A stretch of DNA of 64,000 bases from Triops longicaudatus (Eukaryota; Arthropoda; Branchiopoda; Notostraca; Triopsidae), in assembly GCA_022885665.1 (NCBI GenBank), contig JAGQDJ010000202.1, positions 62,001 through 126,000 on the forward strand. The letters run 5' to 3'. Positions 38,801 to 49,475 of this stretch are shown piece after piece. The notes beneath the pieces were generated by a model. It ran no database searches. It was given only the letters and a program-made list of their open reading frames with translations, and had not been told where the DNA came from. The stretch's first letter is position 1; each line of letters begins with the position of its first letter. A program made the position numbers and the translations under genes.

Positions 38801-39944
38801 GTAAGTTTAATCCAGAATAATCCAGAATTATTTTTATCACAATCGTGATAAATTACCTGTGCTTGTCGAGCTCGGATTCCATAATCGAATCCTTCACCCG
38901 TTTCTGGTACTCCAAGCATATCGTACCAAAGTTGGGCGGGACCAAATCTCCAATCCGCAACTCTGGGAACTCCATTATTATCATCAGCTGCATCGTCATT
39001 CAAAGCGTTCGGGTCTTTTTCCAAAGGTTGCAAAAATTTTACCTTGAAACATACAAGAAAACATAACCTTTATTCAACATTTTTTCATGGCGCCACCGCA
39101 CACACTTCTTGTTCCAAGTCCCACATCTCTTGTGTCGGACAAGGCGCGTAATTCAGTTTGAATCCCTTGACGTCGTGAGGGCGAAAATCGTCATGTTCGG
39201 TTTCAGATTTCTTCTTCTTCCTGCGCTTCTTAACTCCGCGCCAAAGCTGGGGCAAACTGGACATTTTACCAGGTCCGAAAAGTTTCGAGAAACGCAGCAC
39301 TTTATCTGCTCTGAAATCGGGAAAAATTTCTCGTACGTCGATATTGGCGTACTTAGACGGTAGCATAGCAGCTAGGGGAGTTTCCAAACGGCGTTCATGA
39401 TTGCTTTGAGACGAATATCGTGAAGGTAGACGAGGTGGAGGCATTAAATCAGAATCTGAAGGGTTAGGGGAAGGCGTTCGATTTTCTCGCAAACTTGACG
39501 GATCTTCTTCAGCTAATTCATTGATATCCGAAAAATCTTCGGCAGTAGGAGATTTTGCATCATCCACGAAGTCGTTTTCTCGGTCATCCTAGTTAAAAAG
39601 GATCGCTTTAGCCTGTAAAAAATGTTACTCGAAACGTTTTAAAAGTTTACCTGATCCTCAGTCGATCGTTTGGCTTTGTCTTCTCTAACAAGTTGCTCCA
39701 ATAAACCTTGAAAGCCCAGTCTACCCAGAGAGTTGAGCTGTCTTTTGGCATCTTCATCCAGTACATTGTTTTCTAAATGGCCTTTTTGATCAATGTTACC
39801 GAATAAGAAACCCGTCAGATTCATGCCCATATCTTGGGACGTCTGTGAATCATTATCCTCGTCTAGATCATCGTGGTCGGAACCGGATTTATTGTCGTCC
39901 AATTCCGAATCTGATGTTATCCCATCATCGTCACTGTCTGCCAT
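32856..39944 (-). CDS. TAF1: transcription initiation factor TFIID subunit 1
   Basis: Fifteen exons, from the start: 39944-39651, 39588-39106, 39042-38857, 38716-38367, 38205-38173 (uncertain), 37908-37683, 37520-37131, 37067-36709, 36590-36197, 36049-35260, 35149-33932, 33867-33587, 33527-33302, 33245-33159 and 33106-32856. They give about 1855 residues, the usual TAF1 length. TAF1 is the scaffold of TFIID at RNA polymerase II core promoters. Landmarks in order: N-terminal TBP-binding segment (MNLTGFLFGNIDQKGHLE); WEDDVIW repeats; the large conserved central domain called the HAT or DUF3591 region (VPGPNSKRANNFVRDFLQ, HSESSIRKRLKLCADFKR, VTGTDADLRRLSL, KKLSRWEVIDVVR); zinc knuckle CGACGQVGHMRTNKACP (about 1285); two bromodomains (RPMDLQTIRDNL...NSSLYNGP and QPMDLELIASKV...NSIAYNGD); an AT-hook (KKRGRPAGKGRGRR); and an acidic tail ending DGNLWF. 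The fifth exon is placed only because its phase fits. Confidence 0.95.
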
Positions 39945-40807
39945 GTTTGACGTCCTCTTACGAAGGAAGTTCACAAGCAAATGGCAAGCAATATCGTAAA
40001 CACTATAGCTACAAAGTTTCTCAACTTGTTTATGAAGATGACAATACAGGCATCCGAGCAATAGAACTACGCTGCTTGAAAAAAGAGCTCACGTGGCGCC
40101 GCTAGTGGTTGTTTTATTGTACTCCAACATAGGAAGAAAGGCAGAATTTCGCTTCCGCTTACAACGGTTTTCTCTTCCTAATGAATAGAAAACGCTTTGC
40201 AAATCCTCAGAAACACTGACCTCATTATACTCGTTCGTTACACTTTCTTAGATATGAAAGAGTTAACCAATTCCCTTGGAAGGAGCTTATCCCGCTTCAC
40301 TCTTTAATCAGTCCGAACGCCGGTATGCTAGCACTTGGCAGATCTTGGCAAAATAAAGGAAAATAAAAATATAAAAAACTGCAAGCTGATATTTCTTACC
40401 TTTTATATGTCCTTTTATAGGTCACATCTTTTTAATTCTACCTGACACAAATTCGACTATAAAACTTACTTTTTTCTTTGTGGTTAACATGACGAAGTGT
40501 GACTCAATTATATTCTTTATTCAAATCAACTGAAAAAATAATTGACAGCTGAATTCATAATGAAGGCATAATTACTTGAAGGAGAAAAAACAAAGGACTG
40601 AATCCTTTACGTTAAATTTTTTTTCTTTTTGAGAAAAACGAAAACTCCGTTTTTTGAACATCAAACATCACCCCTTTCCCGCACAAAAAAAGACACATTT
40701 CACAAGTTCTGTAAAATATTCCATCACGCTGGAAACCGGGCTATCACAGAGTATAAACCATACCAAACTTCTTCGAACATTTCGGAAACTTCGGTACCCT
40801 TTTGCTT
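39945..40807. other. spacer between TAF1 and Scm
   Basis: Upstream of the TAF1 start and downstream of the Scm stop. It holds the likely TAF1 promoter and the Scm 3' UTR. No other gene is visible. Confidence 0.5.
40516..40521 (-). promoter_or_regulatory. possible polyadenylation signal of Scm
   Basis: AATAAA on the minus strand about 290 bp after the Scm stop codon. Confidence 0.4.
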
Positions 40808-43637
40808 TTAGAAAGATCCATGTCGTCTCTTCTGCAACTTACTAACGATGTTGCATATTTTCAGCGAAGGTCCCAGCTTTAAACCCATGTACTTCATCAT
40901 CATATCCGAGTTAAGCAACAGCAGTGCTTTGCCATCGATTTCCTACCAAAATTAGCCATTAGCATAATTCCATTTGTGGAATTTTAGCATATTTACGAAA
41001 TTAAAAATACAATTCAATACATTTACGGCATACAGAAATTATACACTGTAACTGTAAAACTGGAATGCAACACAATGACAAAATCTTACGTGTCTGTGAA
41101 ACAGGTCCGAATGCACTTGTAAAGTAGGATCCACCGTGCTTATATGCTGGATGACGTCACTCACGGTCCATTCTGCTGGTTCCGGGGGCAGCGGACGCGG
41201 GGGCCGCACTGCTACGTTACGCTCAGGCAAAGAAGGGGTCGTGGATGTGGCCGCTTGCCGTTCCGGGACATGACTAACTGTGTTGGACGTGACAGGAGCA
41301 GCGACTCGTTCCGGACTGACTGAAGAACGAAGTCGCTTAGCGGCAGATTTTGAGGTTTCCGTACCTAATGTTCCCATTTTAATTTATAAAGACACTACTC
41401 ATTAAAGAACTTAATTATTTTACTTCGTTTCCGAAAAGTAGGATCAACCAAGCTTTTCGACAAACACTTGGTACAAGGTCCAGGCTCCGACGAAATTAAG
41501 CTTGGGCAGCACATGAGATCTTCAACCCAAGTTCCGAGGAATTGCCACAATTCCGCTTCAGTTGTAAGGTTTGGGAGACGGAATTCATGCCACTGGTTAT
41601 CAAAACGTGCTAACCAAACAAAATATTCGTAAGAATTTTTGCTGAAAGAATTTCTAATTGTACCTTTAATTACGACTTTGCCGTCACCTGTACGCAACAA
41701 ACTCGTCACTCGCTTTTGGTCCACTGCACAGCCGACGCAAGCTTGAATCGTGTCTTTCAAGCTCCGGGATAAACTACATGGGCCAATTTTGTTCGGCAGT
41801 TGGGTCACTTTCCTGACATCTAAATAAGGGCCAGCATTACAAGTTCCTCGCAAGTAGACGCAAACCGTAGGACCCTTATGCACTGTGGAGGTTACGGGCT
41901 CAGGTGCGGACTCCGGTGAACGTTCTTTTCGTTTGATATCAACTACGGACTCGTCATCACCTTTGGACGCTTGAGAGCTCGGCCGCGAGTCAGAAGGTGG
42001 ACCAGAAACAGGGTTATACGGCATGGGAGGTGCTCCTAATACTCTTGCACGGAACCTACTACCGCATCCTGTAGCTAATGCAACTGCAACAAATATTTTT
42101 TTATTATGTAGCTAGTTTTTTAAGTTTTTTTTGCTAGTAAATTTACACTTTTGTCCAGGAGGCTGTAAGGGATGTCCGCTTTTGGCACACCATCCTACTG
42201 GAAATATATCTCTCGAGTCGTACCGACACCAGTAGTCAAAAGCTCCTTTCCAGCCGTCGAAAGTTACGTGAATCATATCACCATTAACGTCGCCTAGGTT
42301 TTACATTTGTCACTTAGTACGTGCTCCAGCATTAAAAGGGTAAAAGGGAGGTTACCAACTGTAGCTGCACATATCAACTGAGGATTCTTACGATCAACAG
42401 CCTCTAGCTTTTGGCCCTTTTGAAATGAGTTGGAAGACGGCGTACGCGGCTCTTGTTTGAATACTTTGACAGGCGCCATAACTGAGTCTTTAAGCGTCTT
42501 GAACAAGAAAGTTGGCCACGAAGAAGCGTTCATCCGAAAACCCAAAGGTGGCTGAAGCATCCCTCCATTCTTTTCGCAATGACCAATTGGATGGATGTCA
42601 CTTGAGTCTACCAAACGCCAAAAGTCGTTCTTATTATCAGAGCCATCCAAGCGAAGCCGTAGGCGGGGGCCTAGCACGCCCACAACTGTTGCAATGGAAA
42701 TGGAGGTCAAATTACGTGGATCCGCTGCCTCCATTTTCATGTGTAATTCAAACTCGTTCACTGGGGGCGTCGAGTGCTGAAAAGAATATAGAAGATAGTT
42801 CATAAGAGTAAGCCAAGGCGCGCTCGAGAGAAAGTCAGATAGAAACGTTGCCCAATCATCAATAAGTTCGAGAAAATAAAATCGCTTGAAGAGGTCTGAA
42901 AAGAAAAAGCTAAAAACGGAGAAAAGAGAGATCTGAATTGTCTACGAAAGTTGAAGAATCACCAATAACACGACAAAAATATTTTGAATATATTTTTCGT
43001 TATTTAAATGCCCGAATAGGCTTGCGCCTATTGCGGATAACAAATAATTACAAGTATATAATTAAACAAGATATAATACAATATTTAGTTGCCATACTCA
43101 GATTGTTGTTCTAGATCCTCCTTACCTGTTTAAAACATTCTTCAGGAGCTGCTGTACTACTGGTTTCACTAAGATATTCATCCCATGAGAAACCAACAGG
43201 ATTGAGCACCATTGTAGTGCCGCTACGTGAGACGATAGCAGAACTTAAAATTTTCTTCTCCGGAGATTCTTTATTGCCGAACTTCTGCAGACAGTCTGGG
43301 CTACAGAACTCTTTCATTAGACCATCTTGTTCCAATTTAACAGCAGTTCCTCTTATGGGATCTTCACAATGGACACACGAGCCCTGTTACAATAAACATA
43401 ATTATTTGATTCAGTCACATAAATTTAATTTAATATTACCCGAATTAAAGCCTTTTTATACTCCGCGAGGCAAGCTTCCGAACAGAATTCTTTCCTGCCT
43501 TTTTGCAAAGGTAACACGTATTTGAGAGGGACACTAGTTTCTGAACACCATGTGCAAGGGTTCGGTGAGGCAGTTGGAGTTAACAGAGACGCCGATGCAA
43601 GTTTCTTTACTGGACTTAATATTTCACTAGCTGCCAT
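40808..43637 (-). CDS. Scm: Polycomb protein Scm (Sex comb on midleg)
   Basis: Eight exons: 43637-43440, 43383-43126, 42776-42356, 42293-42147, 42083-41664, 41609-41424, 41364-41090 and 40942-40808; 679 residues. Scm bridges PRC1 and PRC2 in Polycomb silencing in the nucleus. Domains in order: two FCS-type zinc fingers (CTWCSETS...FCSEAC at about 28-54 and CVHCEDPI...FCSPDC at about 69-95); two MBT repeats (FSWDEYLSETSST...FWRLVDSSDIHPIGHCE, then DVNGDMIHVTFDGW...DYWCRYDSRDIFPVGWC); the Scm RNA-binding/SLED-type region (VCVYLRGTCNAGPYLD...TWVEDLMCCPS); and a C-terminal SAM (SPM) domain (EWTVSDVIQHI...ALLLLNSDMMMKYMGLKLG). Two FCS fingers plus two MBT repeats identify Scm rather than Sfmbt or l(3)mbt, which have four and three MBT repeats. 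The gene lies 0.86 kb upstream of TAF1 on the same strand. Confidence 0.93.
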
Positions 43638-46552
43638 GACTAAAGAAAAAGATCACGTTTCTAGAATCAAACTATAAGAGGTTAAAATGTCTAAGCTACT
43701 AGATTTTATGGCGATTTACAAGTTTACAGCACGTAATTTCTCAATACAGGATAAAAACAAACCCCAAAAAATACGTTTGTTCCGTTGTAAAGAACAATAT
43801 GATAACTATATGTATTACCTGCAGCGTTGAGATAAGCAGAATACTGTTAAATAACTACACAAACGGTTTATTATTATTACTAGTCAGGCGAAAACAAATA
43901 GGGACGCCATTACAGTCAACAATTATAAACGCCATCTAGAAGTCCTTACCGACATCTTTCAAATTGGTGAGAAATTTTGCCCATCATACTTGTCCATCAT
44001 GCTTGAAAGGACACGTTTTTGTGAATTGACATTTTATGAGATTTTATTTTTAAGCTTATTTATTATTTTAAATATATGTGACAATATTAAAATATGGTAC
44101 AATATGGTTTGCTACAATAAAATTTAGATTTTTGTGTACGTTTCCGCTACACGCATTGAAAGCTATGCAATGTGTATTTTGTATTTTGAATACTTGAGCA
44201 ATGCTTCTATTTTTTCGTTTAGTTCGAGATAATTAGACATTTAACATAATTATGTGTCACGTTCACCGTATATGAAAAGAAAATTTTGCTTGTTTGCACA
44301 ATCGCTTGTACATAGGTCAATATACACTACAGTAAAATCTCGCCATAACGCACAACCCACAACTAACATTCGGCTATTATGTATAGACTAAGTCCACATA
44401 TCCAAATGAAATGGAAAGCATTTATCCAAATACTAGCTACGTACAATTGAAATAAGGGGGAAATTTTCCGTTCCCCTGAGTGTACGTTATAGTGAGATTT
44501 CACTATGTTATTCCGTGGCGAAATTATTATTGAAACAATGTGAGTGTGAAATGCTGCCCACAAATTTCATCGTACGAAAGTGCAACTGTTTAAGCAATTT
44601 CGATGCTACTTCCTGTATCCATTAAGAAGATAATGTTAATTTATATGAACATTTTCTGCGCGAAAGCACTTCTATGACCGTATATTCCGGTTCCAACCAC
44701 GCACCCAATTCCGTAGAACGCGAACGGGCTTACCAAAAGCTGGTAACGCAAGCTTCTCACTGGTGGGAGTCCTGGCCGCCGCACTTATACAAGGGTTCGC
44801 TATCCTAAGTTTCTCGTTCAGTTTCTGAAAAACCCTGTTTCAAAGATCCTGGCAAACCTTTGGAATAATTAAATCCCTTTCTGAATACACGAGTTTAACT
44901 GTCTTTAAGCTAAAATATGCATTACGTTAGAATTTTAAATATAATTATTTGATTACCCAATGTAGAAGAAGTGTCAATATGGACTTCCTTTTGGTGTAGT
45001 GTAGTGTAAGTAGTAGGTATAGTGTAGAATACTTCGTGTACCAGGCCAAACGACACCGGCCGTTGATTGCATAGTTTACGGCAAAGGTCGCGTAAATGTT
45101 CGAAATAAGAGTCCGCACTGACATATTTTCATCATAACTTGGTCTCGGTTGGAAAGGATATCCTCTGGGTGATTCTTCGCTTTGACCCGAATAATAGCAT
45201 AGTTCCCCTTTGCTTTTGGATCCTAATTTAGTCTAATAATAAGTCTCCAATTCTACAGGAAGTCTAAAATGCTTGTAGAAAGAATAAATTTACAAGCGGG
45301 GAATTGTTGTGCGAATTGCGCATGCGAATTTCCTTAGAATGGGCTAAATCGTCAAAGTCGCGAGTGACGGGAAGAATTTCGGGCACGGTCAAGAACCCAA
45401 CTAACATCGAAGTGTACAAGTTGATAAATATAAATGCAAATATACACCAAGTTACGAAGACGAATCTTGTATCTACAATACAGACTTGGTGGTGAGCAGC
45501 GCTTCCGCCGACTAGATTGCATATATGATGCCATGCCCTGAAAAAAAATGGTAAGATTATTTCGTTAAAAGTATGTATTACTCATCATATGAAAAGTGTG
45601 TACGTGCCATTCCATACGTAGTAAACTTACTTCTGTATGTAGTACGCTCTCGCGATAACAAAATATAAAAAAAGAGAGGAACAACTTCCATACATCCTCG
45701 TCTGGCTGGTGAACTCGCGGTCTCGAGTTTCGTTATAGAGTGCATTCAATGTGCAAAAACAGAACAGACAACTGTCAGTCACCATCCAGGGAACTTTCGT
45801 ATCATATTGCGTAACTTATGCTCCACGGTGTAACGTTTAAAAGTGAAGTTGTTTCGAAACAGTAATTAAGTAAGTAAACAATTTCGTGAAGTTTAAATTT
45901 TCAGTTAAGTTTGTTATAAAAATAGTATCGGAAAAAAGGAATAGTATCGAAAATTATTAAATATCGATCCTTGTGTTTACAAAGCCTTTCTTGTTATTCG
46001 CAACGTTCTGCTAAAACCCCACTAACGAACTAAGTCAACGGAAATGTCTAATATTTTTTCATAACGCATTCAAGCAGAATTTTCAGAGTAGCTTCAGTGT
46101 TCAGTCTCGGCAGTGAAACTGGGACGATGGATCGAATCGAAATCGGCTATATCGAACAATCCTTTTCGGGTTACTCCGTAAAAAAACGAGATTTTAGGGA
46201 GTCTGACCTTTCTTCGATAACTTTTGCTTCCCGCTTACACTCAAATTCAAGAGCCACCTCTGCTTATCACTATGTACAAAATTTGCTATTTCAAACGTTT
46301 TCATTTCGTTTTCCCCCAAAACAACCCTTTCCACCTGAGGATACGAAGCTTTATTCAGATCCCAAACGTAGCACTCTCCTGACTGGTATAAAACTCGGAG
46401 AACAGTTTAGGCAGAGGAATTTGGCCCAACCGTCACATAGTTTCATGGCATTTTGTCTCCCCTTTTCACTACTCAAATGTAGTTCCTGAATGTCAGTGAC
46501 GTGACATAATATCCTTGATTAAACTTAAAAAGTACACTGGTTTATTTTGCAG
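43638..46552. other. intergenic between Scm and the first SnoaL-like gene
   Basis: Contains one MITE (44330-44505) and a small stem (AATAGGC/GCCTATT) lies just outside it in an Scm intron. An open frame at 46097-46489 has no ATG start or family resemblance and looks accidental. An untranslated first exon for the downstream gene should lie here but cannot be placed. Confidence 0.45.
44330..44505. mobile_element. 176 bp MITE, same family as the one in VGLUT
   Basis: The left end starts CAGTAAAATCTCGCCATAAC after a TA. The right end read backwards starts TAGTGAAATCTCACTATAAC. About 19 of 24 positions match. The left terminus shares CAGTAAAATYTCGCC with the element at 15054. No coding capacity. 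The right flank is TG in place of TA, so the target duplication has decayed. Confidence 0.55.
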
Positions 46553-46553
46553 A

Positions 46554-47267
46554 ATGGCAGCGCTTCCCGACTACATGACCAATCCGAATGCTGTTCTCGA
46601 AGATAAGGATCATGAATGGCGATATGGACGGATTCCAGATTACAAACGGGTTAACGAGACTTACGAACAAGAAAAAACGAACCCATTAGAAGAAGGTTCA
46701 TTGGAATGGCTTGTGTCGAATTTAGTCAAGAACTGGGAGAAAGAAGCTTCCTATAAACTCCGGGTAGACCAGTGGAGAACTGTCGATCATGAGAAGTACA
46801 AATTCTCTACCAATGGTGGTCCCGGACAGTCAGCCAAAGAAATGCTGAAGGTGGGAACGTACAACGCACTAATTGGCGAGTCAGAATTGTACTCGTCTTC
46901 CCATTCAGATTTTGCCGATTCGCACAAAACGTTCAAAAGGGCTCTAAGAACGTTCAGCTGGGAAGTTCTTGAAGTATACTCTGGACCTCCTACAGTTGCT
47001 TTCAAATGGCGGCATTGGGGGAAGATGACAGGAAAATTGAGCTGTACCATGAGAAATGGTGAACGATTGGTCGCGGCCCCCACGAACGAAGTTGTCGAGC
47101 TCATTGGTGTCACCGTTGCGAGACTGAGCGACGATTATAAGATTCTCTCCTTGGATACTTACTACAATCCGGATGATATTCTCCAAAAGATGGCCAAGCT
47201 AAGGGAAAACTGTCCCGTTGCTTCACAGGAACTTGAAAAAGAACCAGACGGAAAATATGAATATTGA
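46554..47267 (+). CDS. SnoaL-like 'pathogen-related protein' homologue, copy 1
   Basis: A single coding exon of 237 residues. The ATG follows a splice acceptor by one base (TTTTGCAG|AATGG), so an untranslated exon lies upstream. The protein begins MAALPDYMTNPNAVLEDK and contains EWRYGRIPDYKRVNETYEQE, WLVSNLVKNWEKEASYK, an NTF2/SnoaL-type alpha-beta core (TFSWEVLEVYSGPPTVAFKW, RHWGKMTG) and a charged end EPDGKYEY. It resembles the plant and fungal 'pathogen-related protein' family, which has animal members; the biochemical role of that family is not established. There is no signal peptide, so it is probably cytosolic. Copy 2 lies 1.4 kb downstream with about five in six residues identical. Confidence 0.85.
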   Translation: MAALPDYMTNPNAVLEDKDHEWRYGRIPDYKRVNETYEQEKTNPLEEGSLEWLVSNLVKNWEKEASYKLRVDQWRTVDHEKYKFSTNGGPGQSAKEMLKVGTYNALIGESELYSSSHSDFADSHKTFKRALRTFSWEVLEVYSGPPTVAFKWRHWGKMTGKLSCTMRNGERLVAAPTNEVVELIGVTVARLSDDYKILSLDTYYNPDDILQKMAKLRENCPVASQELEKEPDGKYEY

Positions 47268-47442
47268 GAAACTCTGATCCAATTGTCCTTATGGTGTCTT
47301 TTCTGTACCTGCAGAACTATTCTCGACTTTCTAGTAAATTTTCTTATTATTTATTGCCGTTTTTATATTTCTTCTCCCGTGACCATGAATAATAAGGAAG
47401 AACTGCCAAAACGTCAGCTATAACCATGATAAATTGCACAGA

Positions 47443-47448
47443 AATAAA
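47443..47448 (+). promoter_or_regulatory. polyadenylation signal of SnoaL-like copy 1
   Basis: AATAAA about 175 bp after the stop codon. Confidence 0.55.
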
Positions 47449-47997
47449 TGTTGCCTTTTTCTTCATTAACTTTAATTTTAACGTGGATTTTCTGAGTGCC
47501 ATAAGGTAAGTGTTGTAAGCAAAAAGCAGTCTTTAACACGCTAGTGGCGAATTCTAAAGAACGAGAAAACCTGACACTGTTACGCTGTTGTAGGATCCTA
47601 TAGGCCTACTTAGAATGTTTGAGGCAGGCCTAACCGTTACAAATGCGACTCGCGTTCGCACTCACGGAGTACAAGGAAATTCCCAAGCTCAGAATTATTG
47701 AGCTAGGCCAGAAACGTGATGCAGTCAGAAACGTGACGGGCAAGTCACGTGTTTTCTTAACACATGGATGTCTGAAGGCCACGAGTTCCTTTTGGATGAT
47801 GTCCTGCATCCGTGCAATATCTCGAAAGGATGCTCGTGCTCATTATTACTATTTTTGGCGTAATGCTTGTTTCATTACATGCAGTGAAATTGCTACAGTA
47901 TAGAGAGGATAAACAGGAGTAGATTTTGCACTACTATTACTCGCATGGGTCAATCAACAAGCGTAGAAAATTGACCTCAAAGCTAAGAGTGGCTACG

Positions 47998-48280
47998 TGT
48001 TAAAGTCCGCGTAGTTCTCCGCCTGGCAGTAACGCCTAACAAAAAAAGCTAAAAAAGAAAAATACAAACCCCTTTTGTATAGGGGGAGTTCTTGCAACGT
48101 AGAGGTATATAAGGCCAGCTTCGCATCGTGAAGAAGCGAAAAAAATCAGTCTCGTGTTGGAGTACACGTGAAGTTGTGAACACAACACCAATAAAGCAAC
48201 GTGAATTTTGACGTAAGTTTGAAAGTTACATTCGATTAATTAAATCCAAAATTTCCTAATCATCGTACAGTAGTGGCGCC
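47998..48280 (+). mobile_element. LTR-retrotransposon fragment: one LTR plus primer-binding site
   Basis: Starts TGTTAAAG (47998) and ends CGTACA (48269), giving the TG...CA ends of an LTR of about 272 bp. Inside are a TATA box (TATATAAG, 48106-48113) and AATAAA (48190-48195) in promoter-R-polyA order. Just after it comes TGGCGCC (48274-48280), a common start of a tRNA primer-binding site. No gag or pol frame follows, so only a broken remnant is present. Gypsy or BEL/Pao type cannot be decided. Confidence 0.5.
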
Positions 48281-48684
48281 TAATCGGTTTCAAAATCTGT
48301 CTGTATAGCGAATAATCCTACATTTCGCACTTCACCTCCTATTTGTTACTGTGGATCTAGTTTCTTTCGTACCCGTCCCAATATCGCCAAATGTGTAAAC
48401 TTTTTTTAAATAATTTTTAAATCGAACTAGAAAAAACTTACGCCAATAGTACTAACTATATACGAAACATTCAAACAATATTTCTGTCTTTCATTATGAT
48501 CAAATCAGGGCTTCCATGTAGTCCTAATTTTGCACGATGGACCATAGTGGAGGTCTTTCTTGAGATATTTTCGTATACAACTGCATGCTGTTCGTTCCAT
48601 GGGAAGTTATACAGCACGCGAATAATAGACTACAAGCGTTTAAGACCTGGAATACTTACCAAACTTATAATTTTGTATAGCAGA

Positions 48685-49401
48685 ATGGCAACCCTTCCAG
48701 ATTATATGACAAACCCTAATGCAGTTCTCGGGGATAAACACCATGAGTGGCGCTATGGGCGGACTCCGGATTATAAACGCGTTAATGAGACGTATGAGCA
48801 AGAAAAAACTAACCCATTAGAAGAAGGTTCATTGGCGTGGTTGGTTTCCAACTTAGTTAAGAATTGGGAAAAAGAAGCCTCCTATAAACTTCGTCCTGAT
48901 CAGTGGCGAACCACTGATCTTGAGAAATACCGATTTTCCACAAATGGTAGCCTTGGACAGACCGCTGAAGAGATGTTGAAACTAGGCACCTATAATGCTT
49001 TAATTGGCGAGTCGGAATTTTACTCTTCAGCTCGTTCGGATTTCTCCGAATCGCACAAAACTTTCAAGCGCGCTCTCAGGACGTTTAGCTGGGAAGTTCT
49101 TGCGGTATATTCCGGACCTCCGAAAGTTGCTTTCAAATGGCGTCATTGGGGCAAAATGACAGGAAAATTCAGTTGTACCATGAGAAACGGTGAGCGACTT
49201 GTTGCCGATCCGACAAATGAAGTAGTGGAACTGTTCGGTGTCACTGTTGCTGAACTTAGCGACGACTACAAAATTCTTTCGTTGGACACATATTTTAACC
49301 CCGATAGTATGCTGCAAGACATGTCCAAGTTAAGAAAAAGTTGCCCTGTGATGGCCACTCAGGAATTAGAAAAAGAACCGGACGGAAAATACGAATATTG
49401 A
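48685..49401 (+). CDS. SnoaL-like 'pathogen-related protein' homologue, copy 2
   Basis: Single coding exon of 238 residues, beginning MATLPDYMTNPNAVLGDK and ending EPDGKYEY. The open frame extends upstream to 48496, but the paralogue and the acceptor (GTATAGCAG|AATGG) place the start at 48685, exactly as in copy 1. Alignment with copy 1 needs only a single-residue insertion near the C-terminus. Conserved blocks such as YKRVNETYEQEKTNPLEEGS and FKRALRTFSWEVL are unchanged, so both copies look functional. The same family uncertainty about function applies. Confidence 0.85.
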   Translation: MATLPDYMTNPNAVLGDKHHEWRYGRTPDYKRVNETYEQEKTNPLEEGSLAWLVSNLVKNWEKEASYKLRPDQWRTTDLEKYRFSTNGSLGQTAEEMLKLGTYNALIGESEFYSSARSDFSESHKTFKRALRTFSWEVLAVYSGPPKVAFKWRHWGKMTGKFSCTMRNGERLVADPTNEVVELFGVTVAELSDDYKILSLDTYFNPDSMLQDMSKLRKSCPVMATQELEKEPDGKYEY

Positions 49402-49469
49402 GCTACATTACCTAACTTATAAATAATACCAAAGACCTGAATGCCAGATTGGTTTGTAAACATTTCTGC

Positions 49470-49475
49470 AATAAA
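49470..49475 (+). promoter_or_regulatory. polyadenylation signal of SnoaL-like copy 2
   Basis: AATAAA about 70 bp after the stop codon. Confidence 0.6.

Noticed and set aside
42083..42149. Scm donor two bases earlier (AAAA|GTGTAA)
   Set aside because: It would put the next exon in a frame with two immediate stops; AAGT|GTAAAT keeps the frame.
46097..46489. 130-codon open frame upstream of SnoaL-like copy 1
   Set aside because: No ATG start at its beginning, no family resemblance, and chance length for this composition.
48496..48684. N-terminal extension of SnoaL-like copy 2
   Set aside because: The open frame continues upstream, but copy 1 has no counterpart and a conserved splice acceptor lies directly before the shared ATG.
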